Assembly (NCBI RefSeq): GCF_017491605.1
Contig: NZ_JAFGYY010000013.1
Location: 124,001 to 188,000, forward strand
Reading direction: 5' to 3'
Length of the DNA stretch: 64,000 nucleotides
From: Pseudomonas sp. 30_B
GTDB taxonomy: Bacteria > Pseudomonadota > Gammaproteobacteria > Pseudomonadales > Pseudomonadaceae
A model generated the notes under the pieces. It was not told where the DNA came from and did not search any database. It saw nothing but the letters and a program-made list of their open reading frames with translations. A program made the translations under genes and the position numbers. Positions within the stretch are counted from its first letter, which is position 1. Each line of letters begins with the position of its first letter. Positions 58,262 through 64,000 of the stretch are shown here, in pieces.

Positions 58262-58296
58262 TAAAACAAAACCCCGCGAAAGCGGGGTTTTGTTTT
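58262..58296 (+). terminator. Terminator of hacB
   Basis: AAAACAAAACCCCGC and GCGGGGTTTTGTTTT pair around a GAAA loop, directly after the hacB stop codon, with T runs at the 3' side. Confidence 0.93.
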
Positions 58297-58578
58297 GGAG
58301 CTTGAAGAGAGTGCTGCGGGAGATGCCGAAGCTCCCTGGCGCGTTATTTCCCCTAGGGATAACTCTCGGGGTGTTGTATTGGGCGCCCTCTCCCGCACGT
58401 GTGCCAATGGTTCACTGGAAGTTGCCGTTGACGCTGCCGACCCTGGTTCGGGGGGAGGCCGGCAGACGACACCGAACGAGTTAAATATTAGTTGCCCATT
58501 TCACCTGAGAAGGGCCTTGTACTTACAGATTTTTCCGATAAACCGAGGAATTCCAGACACTTCGGAATAACGCGGGCA
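58297..58578. other. Gene-free 280-base stretch between hacB and spuH
   Basis: The stretch is less GC-rich than its surroundings near 58485-58575, and no convincing reading frame or terminator is visible inside it. It could hold a small RNA or decayed sequence. The frame at 58290-58484 lacks codon bias and has its start inside the terminator. Confidence 0.4.
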
Positions 58579-58611
58579 CAAAAGACACGGGCCACCCGAA
58601 GGTGGCCCGTG
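58579..58611 (-). terminator. Terminator of the spu operon after spuH
   Basis: On the minus strand CACGGGCCACC and GGTGGCCCGTG form a stem with a TTCG loop followed by TCTTTTGTG, about 40 bases after the spuH stop. Confidence 0.9.
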
Positions 58612-58651
58612 GTTCGACAATCGCCGGAAGCAACCGGCCGACAAGACGGTG

Positions 58652-59527
58652 TCAGGCGGTGGCTGTCGAACCTTTTTGCTGCCAGTCGGTCGCGTTGGAC
58701 TCCATGGCTTCCTGGATTGCGCGCTTGCGACGCTCTTCGGCCTGACGGGTGAAGTACCAGGCGAAGAAGGTGAACAGCGACACGGTCAGCAGGATCAGGC
58801 TGGCAACGGCGTTGATCTCCGGCTTCACGCCCAGGCGCACGGCGGAGAACACTTCCATCGGCAGGGTGGTGGAGCCAGGACCGGACACGAAGCTGGCCAG
58901 TACCAGGTCGTCCAGCGACAGGGCGAAGGACATCATGCCGCCCGCTGCCAGCGACGGCGCGATCATCGGGATGGTGATCAGCATGAACACTTTCCAGGGC
59001 TTGGCGCCCAGGTCCATGGCCGCTTCCTCGATCGACAGGTCCAGCTCACGCAGACGCGCCGACACCACCACCGCCACGTAGGACGAGCAGAAGCTGGTGT
59101 GGGCGATCCAGATGGTCACGATGCCGCGCTCCTGCGGCCAGCCGATCAGCTGGGCCATGGCGACGAACAGCAGCAGCAGCGACAGACCGGTGATCACCTC
59201 GGGCATGACCAGCGGCGCGGTGACCATGCCGCCGAACAGCGTACGGCCACGGAAGCGCGGGATGCGGGTCAGCACGAAGGCGGCCAGGGTGCCCAGTGCC
59301 ACGGAGGAGAACGCGGTGTAGACGGCGATCTCCAGCGAGCGGAACACCGAACCGATCAGTTGCTGGTTGTCGAGCAGGCCGACGTACCACTTGACCGACC
59401 AGCCACCCCAAACGGTCACCAGCTTGGAGCCGTTGAAGGAGTAGATGACCAGGATGATCATCGGCACGTAGATGAAGAGCAGGCCCAACACCAGCATGAT
59501 GTTGGAGAACGACCAACGCTTGTTCAT
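58652..59527 (-). CDS. spuH: Polyamine ABC transporter permease SpuH
   Basis: The 291-residue permease has six predicted helices and the EAA loop EEAAMDLGAKPWKVFML. It is the last gene of spuDEFGH, the major spermidine and putrescine importer of P. aeruginosa. Its start overlaps the spuG stop by four bases. The C-terminal tail is basic (QAEERRKRAIQEAM). Confidence 0.93.
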   Translation of the reverse strand: MNKRWSFSNIMLVLGLLFIYVPMIILVIYSFNGSKLVTVWGGWSVKWYVGLLDNQQLIGSVFRSLEIAVYTAFSSVALGTLAAFVLTRIPRFRGRTLFGGMVTAPLVMPEVITGLSLLLLFVAMAQLIGWPQERGIVTIWIAHTSFCSSYVAVVVSARLRELDLSIEEAAMDLGAKPWKVFMLITIPMIAPSLAAGGMMSFALSLDDLVLASFVSGPGSTTLPMEVFSAVRLGVKPEINAVASLILLTVSLFTFFAWYFTRQAEERRKRAIQEAMESNATDWQQKGSTATA

Positions 59528-60435
59528 ACCTTGCCCTCCAGCTCTTTCGCCTGGTTCTTGTTGAACAGGATGATGGGCACGATCAGGATCGCCAGCATCA
59601 CCACGGCGAGGGCGGAAGCCACCGGCCAGTCACGGTTGTTGAAGAATTCCTGCCACAGCACCTTGCCGATCATCAGCGTCTCGGGGCCGCCGAGCAGTTC
59701 CGGGATCACGAACTCGCCCACCGCCGGGATGAACACCAGCATGCAGCCGGCGATGATGCCGTTCTTGGACAGCGGCACGGTGATCTTCCAGAAGCTGGTG
59801 AAGTTACGCGCACCCAGGTCGGACGCGGCTTCCAGCAGGCTCATGTCGTGCTTCACCAGGTTGGCGTAGAGCGGCATGACCATGAAGGGCAAGTAGGAGT
59901 AGACGATACCGATGTACACCGCGAAGTTGGTGTTGAGGATCGTCAGCGGCTCGTTGATCACCCCCAGCCACATCAGGAAGCCATTGAGCAGCCCGTTGTT
60001 GGAGAGGATGCCCATCCAGGCGTACACGCGGATCAGGATCGCCGTCCAGGTCGGCATCATGATCAGCAGCAGCAGGACGGTCTGCATTTCCTTGCTGGCG
60101 CGGGCGATGGCGTAGGCCATCGGGTAGCCGATCAGCAGGCAGAGCAGGGTACTGATCGCTGCCATCTTCAGCGAACCGAGGTAGGCGTCGATGTACAGCG
60201 GGTCGTCCGTCAGCATCAGGTAGTTGCCGAGGTTCATCACCACCTGCAACGTCTGGTCGGCGTACTGGAATACCTCGGTGTACGGCGGAATGGCCACGTC
60301 CGCGGCCGCCAGGCTGATCTTCAGCACGATGGCGAAGGGCAGCAGGAAGAACAGGAACAGCCAGAAGAACGGTATGCCGATGACGGCATGCCGCCCCCGG
60401 GGCATACGTTTCAGTATCGATGCGCCAATGTTCAT
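59524..60435 (-). CDS. spuG: Polyamine ABC transporter permease SpuG
   Basis: The 303-residue permease has a hydrophobic start (FFWLFLFFLLPFAIVLKI), six helices in all, and the EAA loop LEAASDLGARNFTSFWKI. It overlaps both spuF and spuH by four bases, indicating tight translational coupling in the operon. It forms the membrane channel with SpuH. Confidence 0.93.
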   Translation of the reverse strand: MNIGASILKRMPRGRHAVIGIPFFWLFLFFLLPFAIVLKISLAAADVAIPPYTEVFQYADQTLQVVMNLGNYLMLTDDPLYIDAYLGSLKMAAISTLLCLLIGYPMAYAIARASKEMQTVLLLLIMMPTWTAILIRVYAWMGILSNNGLLNGFLMWLGVINEPLTILNTNFAVYIGIVYSYLPFMVMPLYANLVKHDMSLLEAASDLGARNFTSFWKITVPLSKNGIIAGCMLVFIPAVGEFVIPELLGGPETLMIGKVLWQEFFNNRDWPVASALAVVMLAILIVPIILFNKNQAKELEGKV

Positions 60436-61586
60436 GCTTGCAGTACCACGCCGCTGTCGTCATACCAGCTGATGTACACGGACTGGTCCCAGGTCGGGCG
60501 AGCCACGTGACGCTCGGCGTTGGCCATGAAGGCCTGTACGACCATGCCGGAGGCGAGCTTGATGTAGTAGACCGAGTGACCGCCCAGATAGGCGATGTCA
60601 TAAACGGTGCCCTGGGCCCAGTTGCAGCCTTCGTGCTCCAGGTTCTCGGGCTTCTGCGCGCTGACCATGACCTTTTCCGGGCGCAGCGCGTAGGTGATGC
60701 GCTTGTTCTCGGCACGGGTACTGATGCCGTGGCCGATGTAGATCGGGTTTTCCAGCTGCGGGCAGGCGATCACCGCATGGTCCTGCACGTCTTCCACGAT
60801 CTCGCCATCGAACAGGTTGACGTTGCCGATGAACTCGCAGACCAGACGGCTGGCCGGGGTCTCGTAGATGTCCATCGGGCTGCCGATCTGCTCGATGCAA
60901 CCCAGGTGCATGATGGCGATGCGCTGGGCCATGGTCATGGCCTCTTCCTGGTCGTGGGTCACCATCACGCAGGTCACGCCCACGCGCTCGATGATCTCAA
61001 CCAGTTCCAGCTGCATCTGCGAGCGCAGCTTCTTGTCCAGGGCGCCCATGGGCTCGTCGAGCAGCAGCAGCTTAGGACGCTTGGCCAGCGAGCGGGCCAG
61101 GGCCACGCGCTGACGCTGACCGCCGGAGAGCTGGTGCGGCTTGCGCTTGGCGTACTGGGTCATCTGCACGAGCTTGAGCATCTCGTCGACGATCTTGTCG
61201 ATCTCGTCCTTGGGCAGGCCATCCTGCTTCAGGCCGAAGGCGATGTTCTGCGCCACGCTCATGTGGGGGAACAGCGCATAGGACTGGAACATCATGTTGA
61301 TCGGCCGCTCATAGGGCGGCAGGTCGGTAATGTCCTGGCCATCGAGGAGGATGCGACCTTCAGTGGGACGCTCGAAACCGGCCAGCATGCGCAGCAGGGT
61401 CGACTTGCCCGACCCCGAACCACCGAGCAGGGCGAAGATCTCGCCCTTCTTGATTTCCAGGGACACGCTGTCCACAGCCAACGTTTCGTCGAACTGCTTG
61501 CTGACCCGGTCGATTTTTACCAGAACCTCTTTCGGTTTCTGGTCGCCACTGAGGGCTTTCTTGTAGGCACCGGAGGCTATTGCCAT
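60432..61586 (-). CDS. spuF: Polyamine ABC transporter ATPase SpuF
   Basis: The 384-residue ATPase has Walker A GGSGSGKSTLLRML, the signature LSGGQRQRVALARSL and Walker B LLLDEPMGALD, then a C-terminal TOBE domain. The ATG at 61586 (MAIASGAYKKALSGD) is preferred over an upstream frame extension to 61601. A 150-base gap separates it from spuE upstream, while it overlaps spuG by four bases. Confidence 0.94.
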   Translation of the reverse strand: MAIASGAYKKALSGDQKPKEVLVKIDRVSKQFDETLAVDSVSLEIKKGEIFALLGGSGSGKSTLLRMLAGFERPTEGRILLDGQDITDLPPYERPINMMFQSYALFPHMSVAQNIAFGLKQDGLPKDEIDKIVDEMLKLVQMTQYAKRKPHQLSGGQRQRVALARSLAKRPKLLLLDEPMGALDKKLRSQMQLELVEIIERVGVTCVMVTHDQEEAMTMAQRIAIMHLGCIEQIGSPMDIYETPASRLVCEFIGNVNLFDGEIVEDVQDHAVIACPQLENPIYIGHGISTRAENKRITYALRPEKVMVSAQKPENLEHEGCNWAQGTVYDIAYLGGHSVYYIKLASGMVVQAFMANAERHVARPTWDQSVYISWYDDSGVVLQA

Positions 61587-61737
61587 TACCACAACTCCCA
61601 AATCATAGAGGCCCGACCCCCGCGGCCGGGCATGCTTGGCATTACTAAGGGCTGGCGCAGTTTACGTGCGCCGGGAGGCCATTTAAGGACCTCCGCGACG
61701 CTCCGTGCCCGCGCGGACGGATTCGCAGGAATCCGCC

Positions 61738-62835
<1,098 letters not shown>

Positions 62836-63052
62836 TTAGTCCTCTCGTTGTTTCGACTTCTTCTGTCGGTTGGCGGCGACGGCCGTTCCGTGGATAGCGC
62901 CAAAGCCTTCAGGTGCGCGAGAGCGCCTCGACTTGCGCAGCCATTCCACTGATGGAAGCTACGGATTTCCTGCCGGGAGAACGGGGGAGCGAACTCCCCC
63001 GCTACCTACCCGGTACCTCGGCCGGCACGCGAGCGCGCCGGCGACTACCCGA

Positions 63053-64000
63053 TTACTTGCCGGACTTGATGGTGGTCCAGCTGCGGGTCATTGCACGCTG
63101 GGTCTTCGCCGGCAGGTCCGGGAAGGCGTACAGCTTTTTCATCACGTCTTCCGGCGGGTAGATACCCGGGTCGTTACGGATGGCTTCGCTCACCAGCGGG
63201 GTCGCAGCGGCGTTGCCGTTCGGGTAGGACACGGTGTCGGAGATCTCCGCCATGATCTGCGGCTCAAGAATGAAGTTGACCCACTTCAGAGCGGCTTCCG
63301 GGTTCTCGGAATCCTTCGGGATGGCGATGGTGTCGAAGAATGCACCGGCGCCTTCCTTCGGAATCTTGTAGCTGACGTTCACGCCGTTCTTGGCTTCCAC
63401 GGCGCGGGACTTGGCCTGGTAGACGTCCCCGGAGTAGCCGATGGCCACGCAGATGTTGCCGTTGGCCAGGTCGGAGATGTACTTCGAGGAGTGGAAGTAG
63501 GAGATGTACGGACGGATCTTCAGGAACAGCGCTTCAGCTTCCTTCAGCTCTTTCGGATCCTGGCTGTCCGACTTGTAGCCCAGGTAGTGCAGGGCGGCCG
63601 GCAGCATTTCGGTCGGCGAGTCGAGGAAGCTCACGCCGCAGCCTTTCAGCTTCTGGATGTTTTCCGGCTTGAACACCAGGTCCCAGGAATCGACCGGAGC
63701 GTTGTCGCCCAGGGCGGCCTTGACCTTGTCCGGGTTGTAGCCGATGCCGATGGTGCCCCACATGTACGGGATGCCGTACTTGTTGCCCGGGTCGCTGACC
63801 TCCATGGTCTTCATGATGTCCGGGTTCAGGTTCTTCCAGTTCGGCAGCTTGGAGCGGTCCAGCGGCTGGTAGACGCCGGCCTTGATCTGCTTGGCGAAGA
63901 AGGAGTTGGACGGAACCACGATGTCGTAACCCGACTTGCCGGCCAGCAGCTTGGCTTCCAGCACCTCGTTGCTGTCGTAGACGTCGTAGACGACCTTGAT
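63053..64000 (-). CDS. spuD: Putrescine-binding periplasmic protein SpuD (5' end cut by window)
   Basis: The visible part is 315 codons plus stop; the frame runs in from the window edge at 64000 ([18 protein letters not shown]) and so lacks the signal peptide and the first strand. It is closely related to SpuE, with matching segments [17 protein letters not shown] and the same [11 protein letters not shown] ending. By order it is spuD, the first binding-protein gene of the operon; the preceding spuABC genes would lie outside the window. Confidence 0.92.
   Translation of the reverse strand: MKVVYDVYDSNEVLEAKLLAGKSGYDIVVPSNSFFAKQIKAGVYQPLDRSKLPNWKNLNPDIMKTMEVSDPGNKYGIPYMWGTIGIGYNPDKVKAALGDNAPVDSWDLVFKPENIQKLKGCGVSFLDSPTEMLPAALHYLGYKSDSQDPKELKEAEALFLKIRPYISYFHSSKYISDLANGNICVAIGYSGDVYQAKSRAVEAKNGVNVSYKIPKEGAGAFFDTIAIPKDSENPEAALKWVNFILEPQIMAEISDTVSYPNGNAAATPLVSEAIRNDPGIYPPEDVMKKLYAFPDLPAKTQRAMTRSWTTIKSGK

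Noticed and set aside
58290..58484. 64-codon frame after hacB
   Set aside because: Its first codons are inside the hacB terminator and codon use does not match neighbouring genes.

Overview
This is a high-GC gammaproteobacterial chromosome segment whose gene content and protein sequences point to Pseudomonas, close to the P. aeruginosa group (for example pckA-hslO, amgRS, gshA-argA, rppH-ptsP, carO/carP, hacB and spuDEFGH). Species assignment is by recognition only. About 60 protein genes fill the window. I see no rRNA, tRNA, CRISPR array, insertion sequence or prophage, so this is core chromosome with small intergenic repeats.

Layout. 1-19.7 kb: central and stress metabolism (pckA, hslO, a PAP2 phosphatase, hslR, rimB-rimK, ldcA, the amgS/amgR two-component system, tex, a thioesterase, gshA, argA, argE, a CYTH-CHAD protein and an orphan GspE-type ATPase). 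19.6-22.6 kb: an AraC-type regulator divergent from two short-chain dehydrogenases; as far as I remember the P. aeruginosa PAO1 map, this module sits where two distant PAO1 regions are joined. 22.8-34 kb: lgt with a TauE-like permease, an NRDE protein, a PAS-GGDEF cyclase, ptsP, rppH, a HAD phosphatase, two DUF2269 membrane proteins, ilvA, rpiA and a YegP-like protein. 34-45 kb: a polyamine and calcium neighbourhood with carP, an AraC regulator, a complete polyamine-type ABC importer (potABCD order A-B-C-binding protein), an APC permease, an acetylpolyamine amidohydrolase, carO and a carP paralogue. 44.8-58.3 kb: an FAA-hydrolase protein, D-2-hydroxyglutarate dehydrogenase divergent from serA, several small secreted or enzymatic proteins, and an AraC regulator divergent from the acylase gene hacB. 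58.6-64 kb: the spu polyamine importer on the minus strand (spuH, spuG, spuF, spuE and the 5'-truncated spuD).

How they work together. Two complete polyamine ABC importers, an APC transporter and an acetylpolyamine deacetylase lie within 28 kb, giving uptake of polyamines and removal of acetyl groups before catabolism. SerA and the D-2-hydroxyglutarate dehydrogenase form a known thermodynamic pair in serine synthesis. carO, carP and the carP paralogue are members of a calcium-homeostasis set.

Most interesting non-coding signals. (1) Upstream of the APC permease there is a 22-codon leader reading frame (40475-40543) whose own codons contain a perfect 10-nt complement of the permease ribosome binding site, with a hairpin across the leader stop codon: a candidate translation-dependent RNA switch. 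(2) A dispersed intergenic repeat occurs in four copies whose hairpin arms change sequence but stay complementary; two copies run into the stop codon of a convergent gene. (3) Three REP-type palindrome families are present, one nested inside another. (4) A 15-bp direct repeat with exact 20-bp period lies before the polyamine ABC operon, next to an AraC-family gene.
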